From: Lamellibrachia columna
Taxonomy: Eukaryota > Annelida > Polychaeta > Sabellida > Siboglinidae
Direction of reading: 5' to 3'
Length of the DNA stretch: 64,000 nt
NCBI GenBank assembly: GCA_963662155.1
Contig: OY759269.1
Span: forward strand, 19,130,864-19,194,863
The first letter of the stretch is position 1. Every line of letters starts with the position of its first letter. Shown here in pieces: positions 37,330 through 64,000 of the stretch. The position numbers and the translations under genes were made by a program. The notes below the pieces were generated by a model. The model saw only the letters and a program-made list of their open reading frames with translations. It was not told where the DNA came from and did no database searches.

Positions 37330-37550
37330 ACACTGAACAACATATTGTTCAATTTATAGCAAAGCCAGGTTATATACAAAATTATAGAAAAACCTGATGG
37401 TGCTTATTAAACCAACACTGAACAACATATTGTTCAATTTATAGCAAAGCCAGGTTATATACAAAATTATAGAAAAACCTGATGGTGCTTATTAAACCAA
37501 CACTGAACAACATATTGTTCAATTTATAGCAAAGCCAGGTTATATACACA
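37330..37550. repeat. Tandem repeat of about 80 bp, 2.5 to 3 copies
   Basis: Copies containing caacactgaacaacatattg and agccaggttatatac follow each other directly. Confidence 0.9.
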
Positions 37551-37939
37551 TAATTATTATGTGTAACTTGACCATTAAGCCACACTGGCGTGGTGGCTCT
37601 AAGGTTTTGTACTCGCCATGTGACCAGAATGTATGTGACTAATGTATGAGCTGTAATGGAAGAATATATATATATACTCCTAAGCAGACTGATTATGCAT
37701 ATAGTGCCATAGACTGCAGTCGATGTGCTTAGTTTTGATTTCTCGATATGTTTTAGCTTACCATACCAATTATTAGTATACATAGTTTAAGCAGAAATGG
37801 AATCGTCAGTGTAATTATTTGCATAAACAAAAATATTTTGGATGATTTTGAGCACAAGTGTTTTATATATTTCTTGTGTGACGAAGCGGTCTGCCATGTG
37901 TGGTGTTTATGCATAAATGGTCTGCATAAGCTGCATATA

Positions 37940-37940
<1 letters not shown>

Positions 37941-37991
<51 letters not shown>
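37941..37991. repeat. (TA)n microsatellite
   Basis: About 25 uninterrupted TA steps. Confidence 0.95.
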
Positions 37992-37992
<1 letters not shown>

Positions 37993-38316
37993 TTCACCAA
38001 CATGAAAGGAAATTGACAGATGACAGCATAAGTGGCGCTCTAGCCATGTGACTAGTCTGAAACATTCTACCGAGCACTTGGCAGCCAAAACAAACATCTA
38101 TTGCATGACTAAAATAGCAGCAGCAGGTTACATGCAAAACATCCCTAATCACTCACATGGTGGTACTAACGCATAAATAAATAAAAGTACAAAGGCGTTG
38201 CCAATTCAATAATCTGAAGGTACTTCGATGGTTCTTGTGTGTTTCTGTCCTGCAAATAACTGTATTGTTCGGCAGGAGCAGATGATGGCTCTCTAGTGCT
38301 GCTTGGTGCTATGGTG

Positions 38317-53190
<14,874 letters not shown>

Positions 53191-53837
53191 GACTGGGTGT
53201 GTTCGGGGTGATCCACGTGTCCACCGAGTGGAGGGTTAACAAATCAGAAACCTTGAGAAAAATCTGCAATTTTTTTTTAATACTGTGCAAATTAAAGACG
53301 GTGAAATATGGATGCACATCAGGTGGCCAAATAAAATTTTTCATTGTTGGAGAATTAAAAAATTACTAACCGAAATGTTTTTCTGTTTGGACAACACAAA
53401 CAAATTCTCAGAAAATCTTTACCAAGAAATAATATGGTGGAGATAAAGGAGTATTTATAATTCAATGTGTGAAAGGGCATTATGTGGATGCGTTGGGTGA
53501 CACAACCCAGTTAAAAATCTATGTCCATGATGATTTCATTGCCAAAAACACCATACCATGTTATGACATTACTGCAGTAATTTTATACCAATTTTATTCT
53601 GAATATTCATACTTTGACAATATAAATAAGTACTATCTAGATACATGGCTTAATTGGATGCCATTTTTTATGATTTGTATTTTCCCGACATTGGCCTACT
53701 TTGCTTCCTTTTAAAGGGTTGTGCTCTTGTGAGAACATTTTATTTTAGCCCTGTGTCTGTGATGAATGTAATGGGGTCTAACGGTCTAACCACCAAGTAA
53801 TTAAAATGTGGGTAGTCTAAAAAACAGTTAAACCAAT
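53191..53837. other. 5' flank of CCDC62
   Basis: Holds the CCDC62 upstream region on the minus strand. No clear TATA or CpG-rich promoter is visible, and no other gene seen. Confidence 0.4.
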
Positions 53838-54700
53838 ATGTTAGCAGACGATACAAAACGGTATGTAGCACTTACGGATGATGTCAACTCCCCTATCTCT
53901 CTCAAAGAAGACCTAGCAAAGCTACAAGACTGGTCTACAACTATGCAGTTGAAAATTCACCTGACAAATGTCATGTTCTCCATCTCGAACACTCAAACCA
54001 ATACCATTCGAACACTGATAGCAGAGACAGGCACCTGTAGGCTCAATGCGGTAACCTCAAAAAAGGGCCTTGGAATAACCACTGACCGACAACTGTTCTA
54101 CACACAGAGAACAGTGTCAAGAAGGGTAATCGAATGCTAGGATGCATAGCAAGAACATTTCACAATCTCAACAAGGTTACCTTCTTGATGCTGTACAAAA
54201 CAATGGTGAGGTCACACTTGAATACGCATCCTGTGTCTGGTCTCCTCACCTAAAAAAAGACCAAGACCTCATTGAGCAAGTTCAACGATGGGCCACGTAC
54301 ACCCCTAGTACCTGACACGAAAGGTCTCCAAACAGCAGTATAGACTGAAAGAGTTAGATCTCCCAACCATACAGAAGACAGAGAACTGACATCATCAAAC
54401 ATTCAACATTATCAAAGGGATTGAATCATTCAGTCACCCAGGATTGTAAATGTTCGCTGTGTCCATCGAAGATGTTCTCAAAAGACACTGGCACAACAAG
54501 AGGCCACAGTGAGAAACTTCAGGTACAGCAGACAACAGGACTGAGGCACAAATTCTTTTGCACCAGAGTTGTGAATGCTTGAAACCCACTGTTGGAGGAC
54601 ACGATACAGGACATAATGGACAACCCCCGACTTAGAAGAGAATGGAGAGATTATCCAGACCGGTCTCATTAGACATTACACAAAACTGGGTAACTATATT
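53838..54700 (+). pseudogene. CR1/L2-like reverse-transcriptase relic
   Basis: Begins at the catalytic motif (LADDTK), continues with LKEDLAKLQDWS and later, in shifted frames, VRSHLEYASCVWSPHLKK and a C-terminal RHKFFCTRVVNAWNPLLED. These are the order and spacing of the thumb and C-terminal part of CR1/Jockey-type elements. Several frameshifts and stops. Confidence 0.8.
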
Positions 54701-55574
54701 GACCGTGCTTAAGGTATGTACTTAAGGTATATATGTATACGGGAGTGGCCTTCAAGGCGTCCCAGGCACAGGCTGCGGGGGACTCAGTCTCATGTCGCCA
54801 TGATATGCCATGATATGCATTTTGCCATTCATAATTAATACAGACGAAAATATATAACAATATAATAACATACGTTTGTTTTTCCATATGGTGCATACCA
54901 CCTAAGAATATGAGTTTGTCCCAAACCTGGAGAGCGCCTGATTGTCGACATTTTATTCGGACTACTTCGTCTGGGAAACTTAACATGTTCCAACTTGCAA
55001 CAGCGTACTCATTTTAAATCCAGGACATCGCTTTCTTCGCCGGTCTTAGTCTTACAACTTACAAGCGCAATCTTTCACGTTTTACAAAACTTACTTATAC
55101 ACTGATCAACCACTATCTAATTACGGTAATTTCGTGATAACTAACTCATACTCACATTGTTAGCAAACTTACCGATACGAGATGAGACATTAATAGAGGA
55201 TTATTAGATAGCAGTGCATAAAGCAAAACGTTCGTTCCCCAGCCGTTTTGTTTATGCGGAGTCAATATAGCTGTCACCCGAAATGTGTTCCCCCGACAAA
55301 GTGCTTGATAGTCACCGAAATTATGAATTTTCATTATGTTGAATCGACGTTTTTCTTTAAATGTTTTGGACATAAATTATAATTAAATGATAATGTACAT
55401 TGTACATGCAAACAAAACAAATGCCAAACTTCAGCAGTACCCTTGACAGGCCCGTCGCCAGGGCTTAGAAATTAAAAGAGACCGATGGTTCGAAAATCTT
55501 CGATTATTCGGTGCAATCGTATTTAAAGGTGCTTAATCAATTCGATTTTTTTGCTAGTCTCATTTCAAAGTAAG
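54701..55574. other. Unassigned stretch between LINE relics
   Basis: No gene recognised. The first 300 bp may be the 3' untranslated end of the relic to the left. Confidence 0.35.
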
Positions 55575-55680
55575 TTTGCTAACAAAACAAAACCTACCTA
55601 GTATCCACTACAACATGCTAGCTCGTTTGTGCAACTTTTGTATGTAGTTTTTTTGTGAAATCATCAGACATACTATTACA
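55575..55680. repeat. Dispersed repeat, partner at 45805-45915
   Basis: Second copy of the dispersed repeat seen in the CCDC62 intron. Confidence 0.6.
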
Positions 55681-55939
55681 TTATTAGTTATAATGCTTGT
55701 TCAAGCATTTACTGAAGTGCAAATCGAAATGCTGAAAAATCACGATTTTGTTCTTGGTGAAATTTCGTAACTTTGCCATGTGATTGGCAAGAGGATGGAG
55801 GTCACTCCCATTATTAGCATTGACCCACACAGTGTTTACCATTTTCGATATCCACCAATTGATCCTTACCATATCTAACGACTAAAGTAAATTTTGTCGA
55901 TGGTTTGAACAAAAATAGGCATTTTGATGACGCCATGAC

Positions 55940-58375
55940 ATATTTTGAGTTTTCTGCAGCATTCTTGTGTAGGTGCCATCCAGTGCATTTTCTACTGATT
56001 GTGTTAGTGACCACGAATCGCATCCATATATCAGGATCGGTTCAACCGTCGTCTTGAAAATCGTCAGTTTGATGAGTCTGCAGATGGGCGCTCTCCAAAA
56101 CGTTGTCAAGGCTTTTCTGCACTGGATGTTATGCTGTGAGTTTGTGTAGGATCCGAGATATTTAAAATCGTCTACTTTCTCAATTTGACTCCCATCTGAT
56201 GAGTGAACGCTATAATTAGCAGACGGGTTGATATGGATGTACTTTGTTTTGCTTGGGTTGAGAAATAGTCCGGTAGATTTGGTAGCACTTTCCATTTTAT
56301 GAAGTAAAAGTTCTGCTTCTTGTATCATGCCAGCGAACAGAGCGATATCATATCGGCATAATCCAGGTCAGAGAGATGTGAGGCAGGATGTCTGGAGCTT
56401 CTGCGTCTGGTTAGGGTTAGTCCTTCTCTGTCTCAATCGCAGTTCTTAATGCGTAGTCCAAGACTATGATGAATATGTATGGGGCAAGAGGGTCTCCTTG
56501 GAGAACTCCTGTTTTAATGTTGAAATTAGTAGTTTCCCCTTCGGGAGTCAGTACAACTGCAAATGTGTTTACATACATTATCTGTGTGGCTGTTACGATC
56601 TTCTCTGGGATGTCATACGCATGGAGAATCTGGAAGCGTATGTTTCCATCTACAGAGTCAAAGGCTTTCTTGAAGTCGTTGAAAATAATGGCATTTTCTT
56701 TCTGGTGGTTTTTCATTTCTTCGATGATGCGTCTAAGGGCAAGAATCTGCGAAGATGTAGATGGTAGAAGTTTAAATCCGTTCTGGTTTGGGCGTAAGAT
56801 CTTTTCTAGCTCAGGGCGAATTCTGTTAAGCAGGAGTCGATTGTAGACCTTTGCAGCAGTCTGTGTTAGACTTATTCCATGATAGTTTTCAGGAATAGTC
56901 AGGTCTCCTTTCTTAGGTATTAGTACGATACCCGAAATCCCCCTTTCCGGTGGTCTATTCCCTAAGTAAGTTTTGTTGCAGAACTACAATAAATCTTTCC
57001 TTAACTTTGGTAGTTGCCATACTTCAATGGGAATGCCAAAAGTATAGTCCTGGGGCTTTGCCAAGTTTAATTTTTTTTTCTCGCAATGTTGACTTCTGCT
57101 AGTGAGAAGATGTCGGTGTCAATCTCATAGATCGAATCAACTGGATTTTTTTATGTTCTCGTATTATCTGAAGAGAGCAGTTGTTTGAAGTAAGTCTTCC
57201 AAGTATCCAAACAATCTTCCCCTTGTATGAAGATGGTTTTTGATTTCTTTCCTGAAAGTTGTTTTACTAACTTCCAGGCATTATGGAGAGCATTAGTTTA
57301 CTCGCAACTGTCAACTGCTCTGATAATGTCGTGGTAGTGTTTTCCTGCGTTTCATCATAAGCGTTGCGCAGTGTAATTTGCGCTGTGGATACTGTCTCGG
57401 GTTGTGCACTAATTACAACCTTACGTGCTGCATTTACTTCATTCGTATGGCGAACACAAGTCTTGAAAGCTACTCGTGGTGTTAGGATGACCGAGCCTGC
57501 TTTGTTGCATATATCAACATAGTCCTTGTACGAGTTGGTTTGGGTTCTTTCCAATGCCTCCCAGTCAGGTGATATTTGGTTTTCAATACGAGTGGCAACA
57601 TCTTGATTCGTTGTGATTGCATCCCAGTTAAGTCTGGGCTTGGATGAATGTTTCTTTGCTCTTACGCTGAACCTTAACTTTGCACATACAATCCTGTGAT
57701 CAGAACCAATAGGGTCGGAAGAGGAGTGTGCTCGTGAATCCGTGATGCTGTTTCTCCATATGTTCCGGCACAGAATGAAATCTATTTGATATTTGAATTT
57801 ATTCGGTGATCGGAAAGTCCAGAGTCTTGATTTTGGTTTACAAAAAAGAGTATTGGTCATCAGAAGGTTGTGCTCATGTATAAAATCAAGAATAAGCTGA
57901 CCGTTTCTGTTAGTGTTGCTGTGGTATGAAAAACCATTTGAGACTTGAGTATTAAGATCACCTCCGATCACAAGACAGGCATGTGGAGCGATGTGTAATA
58001 CTGTCTGGTTAAGGCTTTCGTAGAACTCGACAACGTCTTTTTCATCACTGACATTTGTCGGAGAATAGCATGATATAACATGAGTCTTAGGGTTCCCTTA
58101 AACAGGGTGTGTATGACACGGTCTGTTATCTTGGTGACTGACAAAAGTTCTGGAGCAGTGCACATTTCACTACTACACCAACGCCCCCAACTGCTGCACC
58201 TTGTCGATTACGTGTCGAAGAGACTGTGAACATCGTGGATCTGCCTATCCTGGTAGCTTTGATAGGTGATATGTCAAAATCGTTCATGTGTTTGTCGAGT
58301 TCTTCCTTGGCACTAGTGGAAGATAAGCTGCGACTGTTTAGCTGCCCCCCCCCCACCCACCCACCCACTGCGACA
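55940..58375 (-). pseudogene. LINE with endonuclease and reverse transcriptase, frame-broken
   Basis: On the minus strand the left part (58375-57600) encodes an APE-type endonuclease: CYSPTN, IGGDLNTQ, YQIDFILC and GSDHRIV in the usual order. The right part encodes reverse transcriptase: NDFKKAFDSVD, GVLQGDPLAPYIF, then NPSKTKYI and VDDFKYLGS. The catalytic YADD near 56350 is broken by a 2-bp insertion and other shifts separate the domains, so it is dead. The 3' end is lost after the thumb region. Its sequence is unlike the LINE at 32404-34008, so it is another family. Confidence 0.85.
58345..58372. repeat. C-rich run (ccccccccccacccaccc)
   Basis: Low-complexity stretch at the 5' end of the LINE relic. 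Confidence 0.9.
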
Positions 58376-58869
58376 AAGTGGTAGTCATGGGGAGGAAGGG
58401 CGTAATGTCATATGGCGATTACGGTACCGTGAACTTGGACTGTCTCTCAGGTTTGCAACCTCTTCTATATGTGGACGACACTCCATCACAAATGACAACA
58501 CAGCCACAAGGAAAGCGTACAGATATGTGCTGTTACCAGGCGCGTAGATAGCCGTGCATACCTACGGACGTGCTTCCACACCAACATGGCAAACATTGTT
58601 TTATATAACCCGCCCCCTAGAAATTGAATTGTCCATCCCCAATATGGCTGGCATCTATAGTGGAGTGCAAGCACGAACCAGGCAGCTGATAGAACACTCA
58701 GTCCAAAGGATACACTGTTAATTTGACTAGCTATTGTGCATGCCAGCAAAGAACCACTACCTAGAAGTAGATGGACGCAGTCCAGCAGATCGCCTTCTCC
58801 TTCACCCACTCAACCCAGGGCCAGGGGTTGCATATCTTTCAGGATTAGCTCGAATTAGACGAGGATGCA

Positions 58870-59330
58870 CAGGCTGGTATGAACAAAAGAGCTAATCTGC
58901 AATCACTATGCGAGACAAGATTACCCAGTCATGCCAACGCTCTGTATACATTAAAGTCTGCATTCACTGCTGTAGTCATTGTCATGGGATATTTGGAAGA
59001 AGATGGTGACGGCAAAGCCAGATGCTACTTGTTGACCATCAAATCTGTTGAATTCATCATAATACTAGTGATCATTGAGCATGTCCACCAAAGTCGGCTT
59101 CCTCTGACCACATTCATGCAGTCCAAACAGTGTAACATGTGCCAAAGAGGCAACCACTACAATCGCCTGGCTGCAGCAGTTGAGAGCTGACCCAGAAGTA
59201 TAGGATGTATTAGTTGACAGTGCCGCGCAATGTAGGCAGCGTCCACGAGAACGTGCCCGTTGCTGTAACTGACACGCCCAGCCAATATTGGATGAGGGCA
59301 GTGTCCGTTCGTGGATCACTTGCGGCAGGA
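58870..59330 (+). pseudogene. ZMYM1/hAT-like transposase relic
   Basis: Reads NLQSLCETRLPSHANAL, then GYLEEDGDGKARCYLLTIKS, LTTFMQSKQC and LRADPEV with a stop, matching the order LCETRW ... ALxxL ... LQSK ... RADPEVWD in the hAT-related ZMYM1-like domesticated and mobile transposases. The tryptophan codons of CETRW and PEVW are lost and the frame stops several times. The upstream limit is unclear. Confidence 0.55.
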
Positions 59331-59760
59331 AATGAACATACGCATATTAGTAGCTCAGAATCACTAAGTGGCCCAGTACCTCACACCACGACACCACCGG
59401 GTGAGTCTGACACGACGACGAGCGCCACCATGTGGCTGGTGGACGAACGTGAAGTCCTCTCCGCACAACTCGGACACGGGAGTCGTTTCGTCTTCTCTCA
59501 ACCAAGTTTCCGTTAAGACGAAGACGTCCAGTTGGTGCTCGTCTACGTGGTCACGCGCTAGAAGGACTTTTTACGAATGGATCTTACGTTGATCAGAGCA
59601 AATTTCGCACGAAGATCAGGCGAACTGCGCGCAATGTACGACCCGTTACCACAGCCCCTCGACGTCAGTTGAATAAAGTTTGCGGTGTTTACACCAGTTT
59701 GTTTATCAACAGAACTGACCTCATGGTAACGTCGGCGGACCACCATGGTTATTGGCCTGG
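59331..59760 (-). pseudogene. LINE endonuclease start, relic
   Basis: On the minus strand FALINVRSIRKK, followed after a frameshift by LDVFVLTETWLRED, the standard opening of an APE endonuclease in CR1/Jockey-type LINEs (LNxRSIRNK ... LTETWL). Short and broken. Confidence 0.7.
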
Positions 59761-61800
59761 ATCGCCTTAGTCCGGCTTTTGTGCCACGTCTAGGCCGTCA
59801 CAGGTTTAGTCTCTCAATTGTTGCCGTCCACGGGTGGCTAGGCGGCTGCAGGCATTTCCTTGCACTCTGCAAGAACGTTCTGGTCAGCGAGCTAGAGGCG
59901 TGTGCAGTTTAGATATATGTTGTCAAGAAAACCGGTTTAGGTTGATAGCCACAGCCACTCCTCAGAGTAAAAGCCAGTTTGAAAGTCTATGTAAAAATGT
60001 ATCAAATCACAAACCTTCTACTTGAACTCTTTGGACATTCACGGTTATGACTACAGAGCACGAAGCAATCCAGAATCTAAAAACGTTGATAAATAAAGAT
60101 AATAGTCAGACCGGGAGTAGCCACACACAGCAGAGCGCTCATTACCATGACGATTACAGTTTGGTTTAAAAAGTGGACACCCTGACCTTCTTTTAGATGT
60201 GTGCTTCCACATGAATTTATACCAAGCTACGCCCCCCCTTGTTGCGACCATTGTTATCTGACATAAGTACCATAACCATGTAGGACATTTGTTGCAGCTA
60301 ATGAGTAGCCGCATCCCTCAGCGCACCACCATTTGGTGGTGCTACTTGTCTTTCGAGTTGGGTCAATTCATTCATGCCGCAGACATACCTTTCCGTAATA
60401 TGCCAGGGCAACATGCTTTGATCTTGCTCGACAGAAGAAGGTGATATATTTTTGTATATGGATTTTCTTCATCGAATTGAACATGTAGGTATCGATGATA
60501 GTTTATCAAAACATATTTCGCTCCTTCTTACAGTGCATAATTCGTGTATGACAATTAACCTGTCTATTCATTCACTTCTAACTGCTGACGACCGGCCTTC
60601 ACACATTGCATTGTCTTTTGTCATGCGAGCTGCTGCAACGTCTTGGCGACCATGTTTCCTCTCCGATTTTTCTTCAAATGACCTCCTGTGAAGACTGTTC
60701 TCCTTGTCGTGACTAGAATATGTTGCACCTCCATCACAAATCACATTCATGGGCAGCGAAACCCTCTCTCACTACATGGTTTTTGAAAGGCTCTGTCCGT
60801 CCTTCCTTAGTATTACGTCACCACGGATATTGGTAGAACGCTGCTAGTGGGAGTAATGTGGGCCTGTCTGTTATGCGCCTTCTTTCTGATTGCTTGTGTT
60901 GCACTGCAGCTATTTCTCGAAGGCCCAGACACGTTGTTGCAGCGCCTCTTTGTCTCGTTCCTCAAACCATTGACCTACTCTGTATCTGTAGCGCCAGCAC
61001 ATGACCGTAGTGCTACTGGTGGGTGTAGTTGGGGTAAGTTAATCTTCACGACGAGGTTTTTTTATCGAAAGAATTTTTGCAATGTAAACTGAGAGCTCTT
61101 ACACAACAGAAATGGGTCTTAAAGAAGTTTTCTTTTTATCAGTAACGTCATAACATTTTGTTTGGAAAATAATTTGGCTTACTAAAGTGTCTGAGAATTG
61201 CTTTCATTTATAGGAAGAGCAACATGTATCTGGCCACAGTAGTTCCTATAGGTCACTGTATTTTGACCTCTCAACGGTGTTTATTAAGTTTTCTTGCCAG
61301 TGACGTCCTACGCCCCAAATTCGTCCCCCCACACCAGGAAATATCTTGACTATTGTTACCGCCATCGAGGCAGTTGTTGCAGAGGATTTGCTTGTATAAT
61401 TTTTTTATGAAATAATTAAGAACGATGTATCTTTCGTATTTTCTGGAAGTAGGCCTTTCCTTCGGTGACGCTGGACACTCACTTAAAACGCTATTCCATA
61501 AGTTTGAACTTTAATATACCAAATTTCCCTCGGTACATATATCAACTGCGCTGTATACTCGGCAATAAGAAATACAATAATGTTTTTTGTGTGGGAGTGA
61601 TTAAAAATCAATTAGACATGCTATTTTGGCTATTTTTGCATGTTTTATTTGTTTTAGCCAGTATTAACATTAATAAGACTATTATGTTCGGAAAACTCTT
61701 GGTTTGGGCAATCCATGTAGACAATTATTTAAACCTCAGTTTTTAAATTACGTTCTCAGAGAAAAAAGACACGATTGTGATCAATTGTACACTTTTGGGA
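59761..61800. other. Unassigned stretch
   Basis: No exon, domain or RNA gene recognised on either strand. Small ORFs under 90 codons have no motif I can name. Confidence 0.35.
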
Positions 61801-61829
61801 CATTGGCCCATTATGTTCACATATGCATC

Positions 61830-61900
61830 TGTAGCCAGGTACTCATTTATACAACTGAGTGAACTGTGGCAATGTGGGGTGAACGAAATTGCCTATTACA
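61830..61900. repeat. Dispersed SINE-like repeat core, copy 3
   Basis: Matches the ccaggtactcatttatacag core and the following gtgaactgtggcaatgtgggg of 38465-38800, in the same orientation. Confidence 0.7.
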
Positions 61901-62109
61901 ATAAGGCCAACCACCGGAGATCCAACCCCGCGGCCCAACCCTCAGAAACCCGACCGCACGGTCTAACTGTCGAAGATCTTGGCCACCGGCGAGTCGCTCT
62001 CTACTGTATGGCCACTCGAGAGCAGCTCTCTACGATTGTTTGACCCGAAATTGCACTCGCTATAAACACGGCCACTTGGGGACGACATCAGGCTATAACT
62101 ACATGTTCT

Positions 62110-62690
62110 AGTTATGCCGATGATACCCAGTTATATGTCTCATTCATGAACAATGATGCTGAAGAGCAATTAACAGCAGTTGCCCGTTTGAACGAAAAAC
62201 ATGCTGAAATTTAATGTTGAGAACAAGGAAATTATCTTGTTTACATCCAAACATGGTTGAAATCGTTGCCAAGCATAGCTGTTTCGGTCGGAGAACAACA
62301 ACTAACATCATCTTCCGTCCGTGATATTGGGGTTATATACGATCAACATCTAAGTATGATCCAACACGTGAGTGAATTCAGTATGCCGAACTGGATATTA
62401 CCACCTCAGAAATATCGGGAGAATGCGTCGATACCTCTCTCATGACGCAGCGCAAACACTTGTACAAGCTTTCGTAACATCAATACTTGATTACAGCAAT
62501 TCTTTACTGCATGGCCTGCCCGTGAATCGACTTGCGAAAATGCAGCGTCTGCAGAATGCATGCGCGCATAATCACATGAACCAGCCGCCGCTCGCACATC
62601 ACCCCCGTTCTGAAGGAGCTACATTGGCTTCCAGTCCACTGTCGAATACAATAATAAGATATTGAGTGTCAAGAGGCAGTCAAATAAATT
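62110..62690 (+). pseudogene. CR1/L2-like reverse-transcriptase relic, second
   Basis: Starts at the catalytic YADDTQLYVSF, then VRDIGVIYDQHLSM, LSHDAAQTLVQAFVTS, LDYSNSLLHGLP and, in another frame, HITPVLKELHWLPVHCRI. This is the usual C-terminal order of CR1/L2 elements. Stops and shifts break it. It is distinct in sequence from the relic at 53838. Confidence 0.85.
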
Positions 62691-62835
62691 GTAACCATTC
62701 ACAGGGGGATATGGCTCCCATCCGATGTGAGACAAAACAAAAGGACTAAGAAAACAACGTATTTGGCCAACTCAACAGTCACAGTCCATCTATGACATAA
62801 GTAAGTATTTAGTGATAAAAAAATTAATTCACTTC
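62691..62835 (+). repeat. 145-bp direct repeat, left copy
   Basis: Near-identical to 63639-63781. Contains catctatgacataagtaagt. Directly follows the LINE relic and may be its tail or a separate short element. Confidence 0.85.
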
Positions 62836-63638
62836 AGTGTGAACAATACGAAATTCCAGACAGAATATCTAGCTGTTTTTACCAAAACCATGTTGCTACT
62901 TTTACATGTCTTCTTCGTGGGTTAACCTATATTCCGTTATGTTTCCGTAGTCCACGCACTTGCACTACGCCGTGCAAGACAAGCCATTCTTAATTTTCAA
63001 TACCCATGAACAAATGCATACTAGCAGTGAATTTCGCCCAGCAGTCGCCAGAAGAACGAAAATAGCTCTTTTCAGGGCCAACCAGAAGACCCAAAGCGGC
63101 TCTTTTAAGAGCAAATCACACTTTTACAAAAGAGTTGCTACATTGTAGTACGGTATATCATGTAATCCCGTGAGATTTGTCTGCTAAAAGTGATTGGTTG
63201 CATGAATGTTTTCTTTGGGGTTTAAGTAAACAGAAAATCAAGCGTGGTAACTTTACTTTTCGTTTTTAAAGTTTTTATGGGTTCTCAAACAAATCTATCG
63301 AAAAAAAATCTTAGATAAACCAAGGACGTTTTTGAGACACTAGCCCACCTATTGGACGAATATGATTTCAATATCTAGAATATCTTTGAATTTATTGCAA
63401 TAAACATGAAATTGTAATCTAACATCCGATTTTGTGCTTGCCAATGCTATGTGCTACTTGTGTTGATTTCAGTCAGGCAATGCAATTGGAATTATAAATT
63501 AAAACAATAATAAAATGTTACAAACTGCACTCTATTAAGGCTCTTAGATCACATATAAACATGAGAGTTATACTGGTGGGGACGTAAGTCCCTGGTATGT
63601 TTACTCAAGGCATGTCTTGACAGGCATTCAAAAGAAGT
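62836..63638. other. Stretch between the direct repeats
   Basis: No recognisable coding sequence. The short ORF at 62960-63148 has no motif. Confidence 0.35.
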
Positions 63639-63781
63639 GTAGCCATTTACAAGGGGATATGGCTCCAATCCGATGTGAGACCAACAAAAGGGCTAAGAAA
63701 ACAACGTATTTGGACAACTCAACAGCCACATTCCATCTATGACATAAGTAAGTATTTAGTGAGAACAAATTAATTCACTTC
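63639..63781 (+). repeat. 145-bp direct repeat, right copy
   Basis: Second copy, 948 bp downstream. Its end runs into a small palindrome (ttaattcacttc / gaagtgaattaa, about 63770-63800). Confidence 0.85.
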
Positions 63782-64000
63782 CGACAGAAGTGAATTAATT
63801 CTTTGTTTTATACAGATGGGCTTGGTGCTAGGCGAAGTCATATCAGTTGCCGACTCGACAGGGTAAGTGCGCGGTTTCGTGACCTCTCTAAAGGGAAATC
63901 GTGGTCGATACCAACTACATATTCGATTCCCACGTTATTCACAAAGCTTAACGTTTAGAATGATGGTTAGATGGAGCATGCTTTTTGTGAAGGAAACACA

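Larger units (their letters stand above)
36101..38316. other. Convergent intergenic region between TYW1 and CCDC62
   Basis: No gene seen. AT-rich, with a triplicated block at 37330-37550 and a (TA)n run at 37941-37991. Both neighbouring genes end into it. Confidence 0.5.

Overview
This is eukaryotic (animal) DNA: split genes with GT..AG introns, LINE and hAT relics, minisatellites and long (TA)n, (CA)n and (GTGC)n runs. Two conserved animal genes, TYW1 and CCDC62, and a family of GT13-like glycosyltransferases suggest a marine invertebrate (lophotrochozoan or invertebrate deuterostome). The sequence alone does not fix the species.

Region 1 (1-20919) is a tandem amplification. A unit of about 10 kb occurs twice in full (1-10806 and 10807-20436), and a third copy breaks off after 483 bp (20437-20919). 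Each full unit carries one intact two-exon gene for a secreted/Golgi-type GT13-like glycosyltransferase of 519 residues. Its last 85 residues form a cysteine-rich module spaced like the C-terminus of MGAT5 (GT18). The gene is flanked by inverted arms of about 177 bp, preceded by a 27-bp minisatellite, and followed by a non-autonomous hAT element with a perfect 8-bp target-site duplication. The units differ by a deletion inside the hAT element, the size of the minisatellite and a 393-bp block.

Region 2 (21108-36100, + strand) is TYW1, the tRNA-Phe wybutosine-pathway radical-SAM enzyme, in 14 recognisable coding exons. All junctions keep frame, but an in-frame TGA interrupts the most conserved part of the barrel and the central part of the flavodoxin domain cannot be found. 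The introns hold several minisatellites, a relic LINE 3' end and a LINE reverse-transcriptase ORF in antisense.

Region 3 (38317-53190, - strand) is a CCDC62 orthologue in 13 recognised coding exons, tail-to-tail with TYW1. One small exon is missing, in the same intron that contains a complete-ended ZBED-type hAT element (49090-50339). Its introns hold long (TA)n tracts and 73-, 54-, 37- and 20-bp arrays.

Region 4 (53191-64000) has no recognisable host gene. It is a graveyard of transposons: two CR1/L2-like reverse-transcriptase relics, an endonuclease plus reverse-transcriptase LINE with broken frames, a ZMYM1/hAT-like relic, a LINE endonuclease fragment, and a pair of 145-bp direct repeats near the right end.
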